A stretch of DNA of 49,556 bases from a virus: positions 1 through 49,556 of IMG/VR virus record IMGVR_UViG_3300045612_000264; one strand, written 5' to 3'. Position 1 is the first letter of the stretch; every line of letters starts with the position of its first letter. Under the pieces are notes generated by a model that saw nothing but the letters and a program-made list of their open reading frames with translations, did no database searches and was not told the DNA's origin. Below, in pieces: positions 25,825 through 34,918 of the stretch. Made by a program: the position numbers and the translations under genes.

Positions 25825-25833
25825 TATATATCC
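25825..25833 (-). promoter_or_regulatory. Late-type promoter box GGATATATA
   Basis: GGATATATAAAAC immediately before the ATG at 25820. It lies right after the stop of gp46 and so separates the late tail genes from the replication block. Confidence 0.5.
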
Positions 25834-27500
25834 TATGACAATTTATCAAAAGAAATATCAGAGAAACTATTTTTTTTAGATATCTCTATTTTATAATCAA
25901 ATATCTCGGTAGGCATTGGAGCGTGGTTTATCACAAATATATTCATACAAAGATCGTCGGAGAGTTTCCTTAAAGTGCTAAGAATACTATGAACCCCGTC
26001 AGGATCTACAGAACTAAAAATCTCATCCAAGAAAAGAATATTTACCGATGAGAACCTTATTTTCATTAGCTTTATTACTGCTATAAGTACCGCAAAATCA
26101 ACTTTTTTCATTTCTCCAGTGGAAAGTGTTTGAGGAGATATTTCTTCACCTAAATGGAAAATTTGAGCATTGAATTCTTCATTAAAAACAACCTTATATG
26201 GTAGGTGCAAAGAAAGAAGCGTATTCAATATCTCATTATTTAGGGAAGGAAGTATCGATTTTATTGCTAGTTGTTTTACGCCTTTCTCGCTGAGTACTTC
26301 ATCTAAAGTTTTTATCCAACCTTGTTTTTCCTCAAATAAAGCTTTCTCTTGGTTAAATGCTGTAAGATCTTCGTTTGCTTGTGATAGAAGCTTTCTTATG
26401 GAATTAGCCTCATCATTGTTTTTAGCAGTTTTAAGATCTTTTATTTTACTTTGTAGAGTTTTTATACCAGTTTCTATTTTACTTCCCTTAGAGAAAAGAT
26501 CGTTTTTGGTTTCTACTATTTTATTCTGTGATTTTTTAGCGTCCTCGTAATTAGACTTTAGCTTCTTAAGATCCTCCTGATATTTTTCCTTCAGTTTACA
26601 AAGATCATTAAATATAGACTTATGGAAATCTGTTGATAAATTGGAGGAACATGTGGGACACTTATCCTTGTTGTATAGATTTATTTTGGTGTCTAGCTGT
26701 TTTATTTTTGCACCTAAATCACTATACTTTTCGTATGAATCTGTTACTGCTTTATTTACATGATTTTCTTTAGTCCTAAATGATTTTATTTTATCGGTGT
26801 GTAACTCTAATAGAGATTTATAGTTTTCTAACTGCTCTTGCGTTTTCTCTATCTCCGTCCCAGAGTTCTCAATTATTTTTTGTTGTAATTCTTCCAGTTC
26901 TTTCTGCGATGATGATATAGATCTACCAGTTGCGAAGATCTCTCCAGTTAATTGGTCTATATGAGATTTTATACTCTTACTTTCCTCTTTTAAAATATCC
27001 CGCATTTCATTCAAAATGTAAAACCCGAATATTTTATCTATTATAAGCTTCTTATCCACTGTGCTCATTTTTAAGAAGCTTTTAAAGTCATTTATTGATA
27101 GAGAGATAGTATTATTAAAAACATAATAAGGGATTTTTAGTATGTCATTACTAAGGTGATCTTGTACGTTGTTTTTTCCTGCTTGATCATAAATATTACC
27201 ATCAATCGATAGTTGGAAAAGTGGCGGATCTAATCCTCTCTCAACCTCGTAATTTTTGCCATCTTGTTCAAAAGATATTTTCATCCAAGCATTCTTATTG
27301 GATCTGTTTGGTATGTCCTTTAGCTTTTTACCCTCTAGTTTTCCATATAACCCAAACGTTATTACGTCGGATATAGTAGATTTACCCACTCCGTTTTCCC
27401 CAACAACTTGTATTAGCCCAGCACTTTCTGCCAATTCTAATTTTTGGATTTTATTACCATATGAGGCAACATTCTTCCATTCAATCTTCTTGATTTTCAT
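25833..27500 (-). CDS. 46: Recombination endonuclease subunit gp46 (SbcC/Rad50-like)
   Basis: 555 aa (T4 gp46: 560). ABC-type ATPase: Walker A VVGENGVGKST (residues 33-42); long coiled coil with a zinc hook KCPTCSSNL (C281-C284); ABC signature LSTGEMKKVDFAV; Walker B ILFLDEIFSSVD. With gp47 it forms the Mre11-Rad50-like complex that resects DNA ends for recombination-dependent replication. The start overlaps the end of gp47 by 20 nt, so the two are translationally coupled. Confidence 0.95.
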   Translation of the reverse strand: MKIKKIEWKNVASYGNKIQKLELAESAGLIQVVGENGVGKSTISDVITFGLYGKLEGKKLKDIPNRSNKNAWMKISFEQDGKNYEVERGLDPPLFQLSIDGNIYDQAGKNNVQDHLSNDILKIPYYVFNNTISLSINDFKSFLKMSTVDKKLIIDKIFGFYILNEMRDILKEESKSIKSHIDQLTGEIFATGRSISSSQKELEELQQKIIENSGTEIEKTQEQLENYKSLLELHTDKIKSFRTKENHVNKAVTDSYEKYSDLGAKIKQLDTKINLYNKDKCPTCSSNLSTDFHKSIFNDLCKLKEKYQEDLKKLKSNYEDAKKSQNKIVETKNDLFSKGSKIETGIKTLQSKIKDLKTAKNNDEANSIRKLLSQANEDLTAFNQEKALFEEKQGWIKTLDEVLSEKGVKQLAIKSILPSLNNEILNTLLSLHLPYKVVFNEEFNAQIFHLGEEISPQTLSTGEMKKVDFAVLIAVIKLMKIRFSSVNILFLDEIFSSVDPDGVHSILSTLRKLSDDLCMNIFVINHAPMPTEIFDYKIEISKKNSFSDISFDKLS

Positions 27501-28593
27501 CTTCCTTAACTTGTACAGATATTTTATGTAGCAGTTTTTCTATAGCGCTGTATATTTTTGTTTTTTTATGATCCTCGTAATTACATTTTTCAAGATATAA
27601 TTTAGTGAGATCTAGAATGGAGAAATTTTTACCCTCTAGATCATGAAATCCTTCATCTACTACCTCATGGTCAGGATTTGTTATGGGAGTAAATGAGATC
27701 TTCAAAGGAGGATTGACATATTCGGTTAATAGACCCAAGGGTGCTTTAACTGCTAGTTCTGGATCAACTAATATATCTATAAAATTATTCTTGAATATAG
27801 GATTTAGCTCAGATGGATTAGAATTTATTACTTTCTCAAAAGTCACCCTTATAAACTTTGGTGAGTAGTCATTATCGTAGTAATCCTCAAATCCTGTTTC
27901 CAAGTCAAGAACGGTTATGCCCTTATGATTATCCGTATCGGATCTTGTGAGTTGATAAGGGGATCCCAACATTCTCATTTTACCGAAGGTTTGTGAGTAG
28001 TGAATATGTCCAGAATAAACCCTATCAAATTTGTCTATCTCTGTGTATTCTAATCCTTCATCTATTCTAACAAATTTATTGAACATTAATCCCTTTAAGT
28101 CTGTATGACAAAACATATAGTCATGAGTCTCTTTTACCGATCTTAATGTTTCTCTTTCTGTGTCATGATCCTTTCTCCATGGCATAAGAAAAACCTTGCG
28201 TCCTCCCATTATTATAGATTCTGGCTCTTCGTATATTTTTATTCTAGGAATCCATTTTAAAGATTTTAGAGAATTAACCTCATTGGTATTTTTTCCATAT
28301 ATGTCATGATTACCACATATAATAAAAATTCCATCCTTGAAAATATTAGAAAGTTCTTCAAATATTTCTATACCTAGATTAAGAACCCTAAGATTTAGAG
28401 ATTGTCTACTGTCGTACACGTCACCCAGGTGTACGAGGCAATCCCCTGGTTTGTATATTTTTTTACATAAAGGAATAAACCAATTTTTAAAATAGTTCTC
28501 GTGTATCTCGATCCAATCATTAGAGTTGTTTCTAACTCCTAAGTGTGTATCAGTAATAAATATTATTCTTTTAATTCCCGAGAATTTCTCCAT
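27481..28593 (-). CDS. 47: Recombination endonuclease subunit gp47 (SbcD/Mre11-like)
   Basis: 370 aa (T4 gp47: 339). Calcineurin-like phosphoesterase motifs in order: FITDTHLGVR (D-x-H), HLGDVYDSR (GDxxD), IICGNHDIYG (GNHD), YMFCHTDLKG and YSGHIHYSQ (GHxH). These bind two Mn2+ ions for exo/endonuclease activity. It pairs with gp46 immediately downstream. Its ATG shares bases with the stop of the 158-aa gene. Confidence 0.95.
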   Translation of the reverse strand: MEKFSGIKRIIFITDTHLGVRNNSNDWIEIHENYFKNWFIPLCKKIYKPGDCLVHLGDVYDSRQSLNLRVLNLGIEIFEELSNIFKDGIFIICGNHDIYGKNTNEVNSLKSLKWIPRIKIYEEPESIIMGGRKVFLMPWRKDHDTERETLRSVKETHDYMFCHTDLKGLMFNKFVRIDEGLEYTEIDKFDRVYSGHIHYSQTFGKMRMLGSPYQLTRSDTDNHKGITVLDLETGFEDYYDNDYSPKFIRVTFEKVINSNPSELNPIFKNNFIDILVDPELAVKAPLGLLTEYVNPPLKISFTPITNPDHEVVDEGFHDLEGKNFSILDLTKLYLEKCNYEDHKKTKIYSAIEKLLHKISVQVKEDENQED

Positions 28594-29069
28594 TAGAATA
28601 TTTTTTTAATTCCCTTTTTACCTAAAATACCGTATTTTTGATCCATTTCTTGAACTATAAGCTCTTTATATTTCATATGAATAGATTCATAAGCCTTTCG
28701 ATAATTTATTGCAGTGTAGTCACAAATAGCAACAAATTTTTCAACTATACTGAATTCAGTATCCTCCATCTCTTTTAGAATATCTTGGAAAATTAGAGGA
28801 ATTAGATCCTTGGGAATTTTTTTGCTTGGGTTTATTACTGTCCATCTAGAAGCCTGAAAGATCTCATCTATTTTGTTATTTAAATTACAAGAATATATGT
28901 AATCCTCGTCCTCATAAGTAACTACGGAATGTAAACTTCTATAATCTAAAGCAGGATTTACTTCAAACACCTCATCTCCAGGCTCCTCTTTTTGACCAGC
29001 CTCCTCCAATTCGCCGTCTATATTAAGATCATCCTTTTCATCTTCTATTAGTTTTATTTTCCTTTTCAT
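28593..29069 (-). CDS. Hypothetical protein between gp41 and gp47
   Basis: 158 aa. Acidic N-terminus (EDEKDDLNIDGELEEAGQKE), then a helical C-terminal part (FSIVEKFVAICDYTAINY, then RKAYESIHMKYKELIVQEM). The helical end vaguely recalls gp33-type late transcription coactivators of T4-like phages, which would pair with the gp55-like sigma, but this is a weak resemblance. It shares single-base stop/start overlaps with both neighbours, so it is part of the replication operon. Confidence 0.55.
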   Translation of the reverse strand: MKRKIKLIEDEKDDLNIDGELEEAGQKEEPGDEVFEVNPALDYRSLHSVVTYEDEDYIYSCNLNNKIDEIFQASRWTVINPSKKIPKDLIPLIFQDILKEMEDTEFSIVEKFVAICDYTAINYRKAYESIHMKYKELIVQEMDQKYGILGKKGIKKIF

Positions 29070-30370
29070 TAATCATTCATTATTTGGGAATTGGGATCTT
29101 CAGAAATTCTCATAAAATTATAATCAACTAAAAATTTCTTATAGGAATTTTTATATCCCTCATCCCTATTTGCTAATAACTTTAGCTTATATTCGTTTTT
29201 CGTATACATTATCGGATCCTGAATAATACCAAACATACCATCTACAGTAGCAACCAGTCCTGAAGATTCCGATGCAGAGTTCATACTTAAATCCGTAGCG
29301 TCAAATTCGCTTTGTTTTGTTTGTGTTGCAGTAACAATAGCCCATTGGTTTCTTTGAGCAGCTGCTCTCAAATCCTCAGCTATTTGTTTAATCTTCATAT
29401 ATGTATTTTCCGAATTTGGATTTCTCCAGTTCTTCATAATATTAATATAGTCAATAATAACAATCTTAAACTTCATCCCCATTATCTGCTCCACTTTAGT
29501 TAGCCAATTTTCTACATCTATTGCAGATGCTTGTGAAGTTGGAAACTCCTTAACCACTAATTCTCCAGGGGTTCTCAAATTTTCGAAAGCAAGATTTGTA
29601 ATTTTCTTTTTAATCAAAGCATCATTCTCTGCACTTTCTTTATATTCAAACATTCTTATTCCTAAGAGATTAGATCCTAATCTTTTAATATATTTTCTAT
29701 CATTAAGCTCCAAAGTTATAATGGCAACATTATTAGAAGCTCTAATCGCCTGTGTTGCTATATTACCTAGCCATAATGTTTTGCCTACTTTAGGCTGTCC
29801 CAAGAAAACATACAATCCCTTTGCTGAAAATCCGCCGCCTAAACAGAAATCAATATAATCATACCCGCTTGAAAATGTCAAATTGCTAGGTTGTTTGTGG
29901 GAATCCGGATCTCTAAAGTTCAAACCTATATCAAAAGAAAAGTCGACTTTATTTCTGTCGACCACAATAGATTTATACGTGTTTATTACATCTTTGATAT
30001 TATCGGGAGTTACGTCCGTGCTCCTTATGTAGTTTATCGAATCTACCGCACTCTTCTCGAGAGTTTTCCATTCGATCCAAGACTCTACATTTTGTTGGAG
30101 CCACTCAACATCGTAATCCTCCAAATTTATCATCCACATTGAGTCCAATAAAGAATCAGTCAACCTATCATCTATTTTTAAAAGCTTTGCAGATTCCCTT
30201 ACCTGAATTTTACTTGGTATCTGCTGGTATTTTTTCCAGAATGATTTTATAACTTTAAAAGCTTCTTGATAGTCCGAATTCTTAAAAAAGCTAACGTCAG
30301 TAGCATCTATATAAGCCGGATTATCTATAACCGATCTAAACCAAATATTTTCTAAGTGTTGATTTTGCAT
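29069..30370 (-). CDS. 41: Replicative DNA helicase, gp41 (DnaB-like)
   Basis: 433 aa (T4 gp41: 475). RecA-like core: Walker A LGQPKVGKTLW, Walker B FKIVIIDYINIMKNW, and the NQWAIVTATQTKQSEF segment with the sensor Gln. The N-terminal ~150 residues are helical (FFKNSDYQEAFKVIKSFWKK), as in the DnaB N-terminal domain. It unwinds DNA 5'-3' at the fork in concert with primase, which is not in this window. Confidence 0.92.
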   Translation of the reverse strand: MQNQHLENIWFRSVIDNPAYIDATDVSFFKNSDYQEAFKVIKSFWKKYQQIPSKIQVRESAKLLKIDDRLTDSLLDSMWMINLEDYDVEWLQQNVESWIEWKTLEKSAVDSINYIRSTDVTPDNIKDVINTYKSIVVDRNKVDFSFDIGLNFRDPDSHKQPSNLTFSSGYDYIDFCLGGGFSAKGLYVFLGQPKVGKTLWLGNIATQAIRASNNVAIITLELNDRKYIKRLGSNLLGIRMFEYKESAENDALIKKKITNLAFENLRTPGELVVKEFPTSQASAIDVENWLTKVEQIMGMKFKIVIIDYINIMKNWRNPNSENTYMKIKQIAEDLRAAAQRNQWAIVTATQTKQSEFDATDLSMNSASESSGLVATVDGMFGIIQDPIMYTKNEYKLKLLANRDEGYKNSYKKFLVDYNFMRISEDPNSQIMND

Positions 30371-30373
30371 TTT

Positions 30374-30667
30374 TTAATAGTGCGGATTGTCCTTTATTTT
30401 ATACCAATTTTTATTTCCTATACTTTTTTCAGTTTTTTCAAATATTCCAGTCTCTATTAATTCTTTTACCAATTTGCCATGATTAGTTTTCTTCCAGTCT
30501 GGCTCTAAGAATGAATTAAATGTCTGATATGAAAATTCCCCGTCGGGTCTCCCGTCCTTAACTAAATAAAGATTCAATTCGTAAATTATGTCCTCCTTAG
30601 TTGGATATTCAGGCAGATCCTTCCATACCCCGAGAAGATATTTTAATTTAAGCTTTCTCTTCTCCAT
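30374..30667 (-). CDS. Small basic protein, possible winged helix
   Basis: 97 aa, unrecognised. Helix-rich with a likely wing at the end (GKLVKELIETGIFEKTEKSI, then GNKNWYKIKDN). It overlaps the end of uvsX by 20 nt and sits 3 nt before gp41, the position of small recombination or helicase accessory genes in T4-like operons. A mediator or loader role is a guess from position. Confidence 0.5.
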   Translation of the reverse strand: MEKRKLKLKYLLGVWKDLPEYPTKEDIIYELNLYLVKDGRPDGEFSYQTFNSFLEPDWKKTNHGKLVKELIETGIFEKTEKSIGNKNWYKIKDNPHY

Positions 30668-31826
30668 TAGACTCAGTTGCTTCTTGCTCCTCTGAACTAC
30701 TATTTACTAAATCTTCTAGTTCTGAATCGTCAAAAAGATCTGGTAATTTAAAGTAAGGTTGTATAACATTCTTGTCTAATTGCCTAAGTACGTCTTCAGT
30801 AAACACCTCAGAAGTAAATATTTGCGTTGACGTAACGGTTTTTCCTAAGTGTCTAACTGCCCATCTTGGGGATGATTCATTAGGAATAAATTCCATTTCG
30901 CCAGTCTTTTTATCAACCTCTAATTTTCCTTTCTGTATTCCGCAATTTTCCCAGGAAACAAAATCTTGTAATCCAACATACGGATTCATACCATTTATGA
31001 ATGAAATATGAAACTTAACAGCATAAGGTCTAGTGAATCTAGCTTTTTTAGGTGTCGACGTAACAACAATACCAGTTTTAGTATCTCCTTCTTTAAGCTG
31101 AGCTTTAGATAGCATAATCACGTTGCTCATAGAAAAGATAGGTCCATCGCCACCAGAAGCTTCTTTTGTTGGCATAAATCCTCCGATGTTACCTGTGGTT
31201 GTGTGATTTGTACATATGAGAGGGATTTTAACTGCAGTAAGATCTAAGGTAATAACTCGGAATAGAGATCTTAATTCTTTAGATCTAACACCCATGTCCA
31301 TTGCACTCCTACCCTTTAGTGCGTCTCCTGTTTCCTTATCCGTTGATAACATACCCAATGAATCTAAAACTAGGGCAATCTTAGGATCTGCACCATCTTT
31401 TCTGTATGCTTTAACCTTGTCAACTAGATTAGCAACAAAAACTTTAAAGTCAGAGATAGTCTTAATCGGTTGGTATCTAACTTTTGTTGTGTCTATACCG
31501 AATTTTTTAGCACCCGATTTATCAATTGCTCCTTCAGTATCGCAGTAAATTACGTTATAATCTTTTCTCTGTGCCTCTCTCACGATGTTCATACATAGGA
31601 AAGATTTACCTGTTTGTGGATCTCCTGCAATACCCATTGATCTATTATTTGCTATGCCGCCAAACAGTGTTCCTGATAGTTGGGCATTTAGTAAATAATT
31701 TCCAGTTGGTATCCAATCGGTAATCTCAGAGAATTTATTATTCTCTAATATAGATCCCATTTCAAATCCGTCGATTTTAGACAGTTGTTTATCAAGTTCT
31801 GCAAATGAAAATTCCTTCTTAGCCAT
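30648..31826 (-). CDS. uvsX: UvsX, RecA-like recombinase
   Basis: 392 aa (T4 UvsX: 391). Walker A MGIAGDPQTGKSFLCM, Walker B KIALVLDSLGML, and the L2-region segment IGGFMPTKEASGGDGPIFSM. It forms filaments on ssDNA, pairs homologous DNA and drives recombination-primed replication. The C-terminus is acidic (DLVNSSSEEQEATESNGEE), as in T4. It heads the uvsX-41-47-46 operon; no late-type box is seen upstream, consistent with early or middle expression. Confidence 0.95.
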   Translation of the reverse strand: MAKKEFSFAELDKQLSKIDGFEMGSILENNKFSEITDWIPTGNYLLNAQLSGTLFGGIANNRSMGIAGDPQTGKSFLCMNIVREAQRKDYNVIYCDTEGAIDKSGAKKFGIDTTKVRYQPIKTISDFKVFVANLVDKVKAYRKDGADPKIALVLDSLGMLSTDKETGDALKGRSAMDMGVRSKELRSLFRVITLDLTAVKIPLICTNHTTTGNIGGFMPTKEASGGDGPIFSMSNVIMLSKAQLKEGDTKTGIVVTSTPKKARFTRPYAVKFHISFINGMNPYVGLQDFVSWENCGIQKGKLEVDKKTGEMEFIPNESSPRWAVRHLGKTVTSTQIFTSEVFTEDVLRQLDKNVIQPYFKLPDLFDDSELEDLVNSSSEEQEATESNGEEKA

Positions 31827-31855
31827 ATTAATTAAATTATTTATTTATTTTACAT

Positions 31856-32143
31856 CTAGGATCTCCTAATGATTTCGGGATCCTCTAAATTTTCATTTCC
31901 GAATCTCCCGTCTATTTCACTAAGGACATACAAATCTTTTCGCGTTTCTCTAGCAATATTTTGAAGGGATGCCATATCTTTCATTACATCGACATCTCCA
32001 CACCAAACTTTTCCCTCACCTAAAACAAAAATATTAGCATTAAAGTACGCATCATTATCCGGATATTTTTCTCTATAACTAGATTTAGAAAAAGAAACCA
32101 TCCTACCTAAATTAAATCCCTCTTTAATAAAGAAATCACTCAT
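31856..32143 (-). CDS. Small hypothetical protein
   Basis: 95 aa, mixed alpha/beta: YFNANIFVLGEGKVWCGDVD, then MKDMASLQNIARETRKDLYV. No family recognised. It lies 29 nt upstream of uvsX and probably shares its transcript. Confidence 0.5.
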   Translation of the reverse strand: MSDFFIKEGFNLGRMVSFSKSSYREKYPDNDAYFNANIFVLGEGKVWCGDVDVMKDMASLQNIARETRKDLYVLSEIDGRFGNENLEDPEIIRRS

Positions 32144-32218
32144 ATCATCAATTTTTAATTACATACATTTATTATACACGGATTTTTTATTTTGGTCCTA
32201 GAATCTTTTAAAAATTGA

Positions 32219-32476
32219 TTATTTTATAGCATTTTTTAATACAAGTAGTCTTGAGCACGTTTCGAAATTTTGGTTTATTTCGTTCCATTTTATTAGATAA
32301 TCTAATAATTTGGTAGTGACACCTAGATCTTGTTTTAGAGATTCCTCTAAGAGATATGGCGAGGAAAGCCACAATTTGCTTTTTTTATCAGGATCTATAG
32401 AGTACTCAGGTTCATCTATATGTAAAAAAAATCTACCATCGGCAGATTTTTTAATATATCTTTTAACCTTTCCCAT
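32219..32476 (-). CDS. Small hypothetical protein
   Basis: 85 aa, basic N-terminus with a short beta hairpin (VKRYIKKSADGRFFLHID), then a helical end (TKLLDYLIKWNEINQNFETC). Unknown. About 75 nt of A/T-rich sequence without a clear terminator separates it from the next gene. Confidence 0.5.
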   Translation of the reverse strand: MGKVKRYIKKSADGRFFLHIDEPEYSIDPDKKSKLWLSSPYLLEESLKQDLGVTTKLLDYLIKWNEINQNFETCSRLLVLKNAIK

Positions 32477-32512
32477 ATTATATTATACGGGAAATTTAAA
32501 TAAAGTTTCTTC

Positions 32513-32770
32513 CTAGAAGATTTTTTCTTTTACTATCTGAGATACTTTTAAAATGTAAGCACACTTTTCATATTCTTCAGTAGACTCAAAGTGAGAAATC
32601 AATCTTTCAAAAAGGTCTGTTTTTAAGAATTTATACAAAGGACCTTCTTTTTGAAAGGCTTTTTCTCCTTCGACTTCTATATACGAATAAAGTTTTCGTG
32701 ACTGTTCGTCATACATTTTATCAATCTCTTCTTCAAAATTCATATGTTTTTTAATTTCTTCTGGTTCCAT
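32513..32770 (-). CDS. Small helical hypothetical protein
   Basis: 85 aa from the ATG at 32770 (MEPEEIKKHMNFEEEIDKMY). A longer frame to 32866 would run into the SET gene and past a GGTATATAA box (32784-32792), so the inner ATG is preferred. Helical and acidic (YKFLKTDLFERLISHFESTE). Function unknown. Confidence 0.55.
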   Translation of the reverse strand: MEPEEIKKHMNFEEEIDKMYDEQSRKLYSYIEVEGEKAFQKEGPLYKFLKTDLFERLISHFESTEEYEKCAYILKVSQIVKEKIF

Positions 32771-32783
32771 TTTGTTTTTTATT

Positions 32784-32792
32784 TTATATACC
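32784..32792 (-). promoter_or_regulatory. Late-type promoter box GGTATATAA
   Basis: GGTATATAAAATAAAAAAC, 14-22 nt before the ATG at 32770. Same arrangement as at 13185. Confidence 0.45.
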
Positions 32793-32831
32793 AAACGTAG
32801 AGTATAAGGTCCTTTTAAAAAAACGATTCCG

Positions 32832-33179
32832 CTAATATTTTTGGTAGTTTGTAAATATCTCCTCACCCATTTCTATATTTCTAGTTGCAAAAAATATTAT
32901 TTTATTTTTTTTTGTATCAGTTTCCCAATCTGCGCTATATGAATTGTCAGAATGATTAAAAATACTACCGAATCCTAAACATATGACTAATCCACTTTCT
33001 CCTTTAGGCCAACTAAAAAAATGATCCCTTAATATTTGTGGATATGATAAATCCTCCGGAACTTTTATATAGTAACACTCCTCCAGGATTTCTCCTGCCT
33101 TTATTTTTTCTGCTGCAAAAACCCCCCTTCCGTGAACAGGGGAATCGTCTACATATATTTTATTAGATCTATAAAGCAT
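32832..33179 (-). CDS. SET-domain protein (putative lysine methyltransferase)
   Basis: 115 aa, a minimal SET domain. Motifs in order: SPVHGRGVFAAEKIKAGEIL (residues 13-32, with the GxGxFA SAM-contact strand), FGSIFNHSDNSYSADW (70-85, with NHS at 75-77 forming part of the pseudoknot fold) and FFATRNIEMGEEIFTNYQKY (96-115, with the GEE-x4-Y signature and catalytic Tyr). SET proteins transfer methyl groups from SAM to lysine. No pre- or post-SET domain and no targeting domain are present, so the substrate is unknown; a host or phage protein is possible. Clear family call. Confidence 0.85.
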   Translation of the reverse strand: MLYRSNKIYVDDSPVHGRGVFAAEKIKAGEILEECYYIKVPEDLSYPQILRDHFFSWPKGESGLVICLGFGSIFNHSDNSYSADWETDTKKNKIIFFATRNIEMGEEIFTNYQKY

Positions 33180-33217
33180 ATCACTTATACTATTCAGGAA
33201 TTAAAAATTTCATAGAA

Positions 33218-33228
33218 GGGATATATAC
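33218..33228 (+). promoter_or_regulatory. Late-type promoter box GGGATATATAC
   Basis: GGGATATATACAATAAAAAAGT followed by ATG at 33240. The box occurs here on the plus strand before a plus-strand gene, which shows that it tracks gene orientation. Confidence 0.55.
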
Positions 33229-33239
33229 AATAAAAAAGT

Positions 33240-34052
33240 ATGAATAACATTCTTTCCTTAGAGGACTATTTATTCGAAAATGAATCCCCTGTATTTTTTA
33301 CTAATGAGCAAATTAATGAATCTCTAGAATGTCTTAATTCTGATGATCCAGCATTAATGGAGGCTTGGTATAATACCGTTCTAGATTTTGCAGCGCTTAT
33401 TCCTGGAGTAGGATCAATAGCAGAAGGGATAAATTTAGTTTCTTATGCTAAACAAGGAGAATATCTATTAGCTGGACTATGTGCAATAGGTCTTATTCCA
33501 CTTTTTGGTCAATATATTGGAGCTGGTGGGACTCTTTTAGTTAAAGCTTTAGGAAAAGGTAAAGCGATAGGAGCTTCTATATTAAAGCCCCTTATAAATT
33601 TGGTTGCCAAATTCTTCCCTAAAATAGTGGCTTTCTTAAAAAGCGTTAAGTTTATGACTAAATTTACTGGAATAGGTCCATTTATAGGAAAAATGATAGG
33701 CTCCCTTAAGAACTTTGTAATGAGGGGAGGATCAAAATTAACTACCCTTGCATCTAATCCCGCTAGAGTTAAAGAACTAACTAAATCAGTAAGAGATATT
33801 ACACGGGAGTCTAAATTTGTAAAAAAAACTTATGACTGGATGTTCGGTCCAAAGGATCAGCCTAAAATATCAACCACTCCTACAACTGCAGGATATGGAG
33901 GAAATATTAACATCTCTCCAGAATATCAAATACCAGTTCCTAAAGATGCTTATATGGCTTATCGAGGAACTCCTCTTAGAAACATACGACCTTATACAGA
34001 TTCAGAAATATCTCAAGCAGAGATGGCTCAGGATTGGGAAAGATATTTATAG
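33240..34052 (+). CDS. Putative injected internal protein with hydrophobic pretoxin-like region
   Basis: 270 aa. The N-terminus (MNNILSLEDYLFENE) fits the capsid-targeting pattern shared by several genes here. Residues ~45-150 are strongly hydrophobic and Gly-rich (LDFAALIPGVGSIAEGINLV; LLAGLCAIGLIPLFGQYIG; LLVKALGKGKAIGASILKPL), like the membrane-active 'pretoxin' linker region of polymorphic toxins (the pattern FIPGVGDxxxGIN...IGxIPxxG). A basic stretch (VMRGGSKLTTLASN; VRDITRESKFVKKTYDW) and a Pro/Thr-rich tail follow; no nuclease motif is visible. It is a single plus-strand gene with its own promoter and terminator. Membrane insertion after injection is a hypothesis. Confidence 0.6.
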   Translation: MNNILSLEDYLFENESPVFFTNEQINESLECLNSDDPALMEAWYNTVLDFAALIPGVGSIAEGINLVSYAKQGEYLLAGLCAIGLIPLFGQYIGAGGTLLVKALGKGKAIGASILKPLINLVAKFFPKIVAFLKSVKFMTKFTGIGPFIGKMIGSLKNFVMRGGSKLTTLASNPARVKELTKSVRDITRESKFVKKTYDWMFGPKDQPKISTTPTTAGYGGNINISPEYQIPVPKDAYMAYRGTPLRNIRPYTDSEISQAEMAQDWERYL

Positions 34053-34061
34053 AAAACTACA

Positions 34062-34087
34062 AACCCAGGATCTCTCCTGGGTTTTTT
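34062..34087 (+). terminator. Intrinsic terminator
   Basis: AACCCAGGA-tctc-TCCTGGGTT then TTTT: a 9-bp perfect stem 10 nt after the stop of the 270-aa gene. Confidence 0.9.
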
Positions 34088-34099
34088 GTGTAGTAAGGT

Positions 34100-34918
34100 T
34101 TAGATCTTAGATCCGCAATTAGGACAGAATTTCCAAGTTTGCTTTTTCATTCTAGTTCCACAATCCGTGCAGTAGTTTCTAATTGAAGAAGACTCTAATG
34201 GTTTTTGCGATTCCGGTAATATTCTATATTTAATAGTTGTTTCTGCTATATCCATAAAATTTGCAGAAACACTTCTAAATTCTTGATTACTAAATTCACC
34301 CATTTCAACTCTCCCAGTTTCCAAACTATTACTAGCATTACACCCTTTTACAGAATCATTTGTCATACTTGTAGTAGTAAATAAATTGTTTATGGTGGAT
34401 CCACCTAAAGAGAAGTTTGAATCTGAACAGTAAGATCCAAAGACATCGGAGCTATAATAAATTCCAGTAGATCCCCCGATGTTAGTGCCAATAGTAATAG
34501 AAGGATTATAAGGGGGTACTCCTTTAAAGTAATCTCCATAATTTACACGAGGATTGATATAATTAGATTCTTTATAAAAAGAAACCTCTAACATACCATT
34601 ATCAATTATAGCGTTAAGAGCCTCGTTGGATTTATCGACTTCATAAGTTTCGAAAAGAAACTTATTATTTGTGTCTATAAATCTTTCTAGATAAACTCTT
34701 TCTCCTGGCCTTAATATAATACCAGATTCGGAAATACTCTTACCGTTTAGATTGATCTTCGCAAGGACCCTTGCTGTTGTGGGATTGAATAATTCAATCT
34801 CGAAATTTTCCCCGTCTTTAAGATAGATGGAATCTCCGTAGATCTTAGATCTATTTCTGTTTCTTGTGATGTGTGCGGTACAACACCCCACATTCACGCT
34901 TGGCGTTGAATAATACAT
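34100..34918 (-). CDS. Beta-sandwich protein with C-terminal zinc ribbon
   Basis: 272 aa. Residues ~25-130 are beta-rich (FEIELFNPTTARVLAKINLN; SGIILRPGERVYLERFI; FLFETYEV), then comes a Gly/Ser/Asn-rich linker. The end is a zinc ribbon with two CxxC pairs: NYCTDCGTRM and KFCPNCGSKI (last 25 residues). The N-terminal domain resembles proteins of large phages and viruses that carry the LRPGxRxxLER motif; its role is not known. Virion decoration is possible. Confidence 0.55.
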   Translation of the reverse strand: MYYSTPSVNVGCCTAHITRNRNRSKIYGDSIYLKDGENFEIELFNPTTARVLAKINLNGKSISESGIILRPGERVYLERFIDTNNKFLFETYEVDKSNEALNAIIDNGMLEVSFYKESNYINPRVNYGDYFKGVPPYNPSITIGTNIGGSTGIYYSSDVFGSYCSDSNFSLGGSTINNLFTTTSMTNDSVKGCNASNSLETGRVEMGEFSNQEFRSVSANFMDIAETTIKYRILPESQKPLESSSIRNYCTDCGTRMKKQTWKFCPNCGSKI

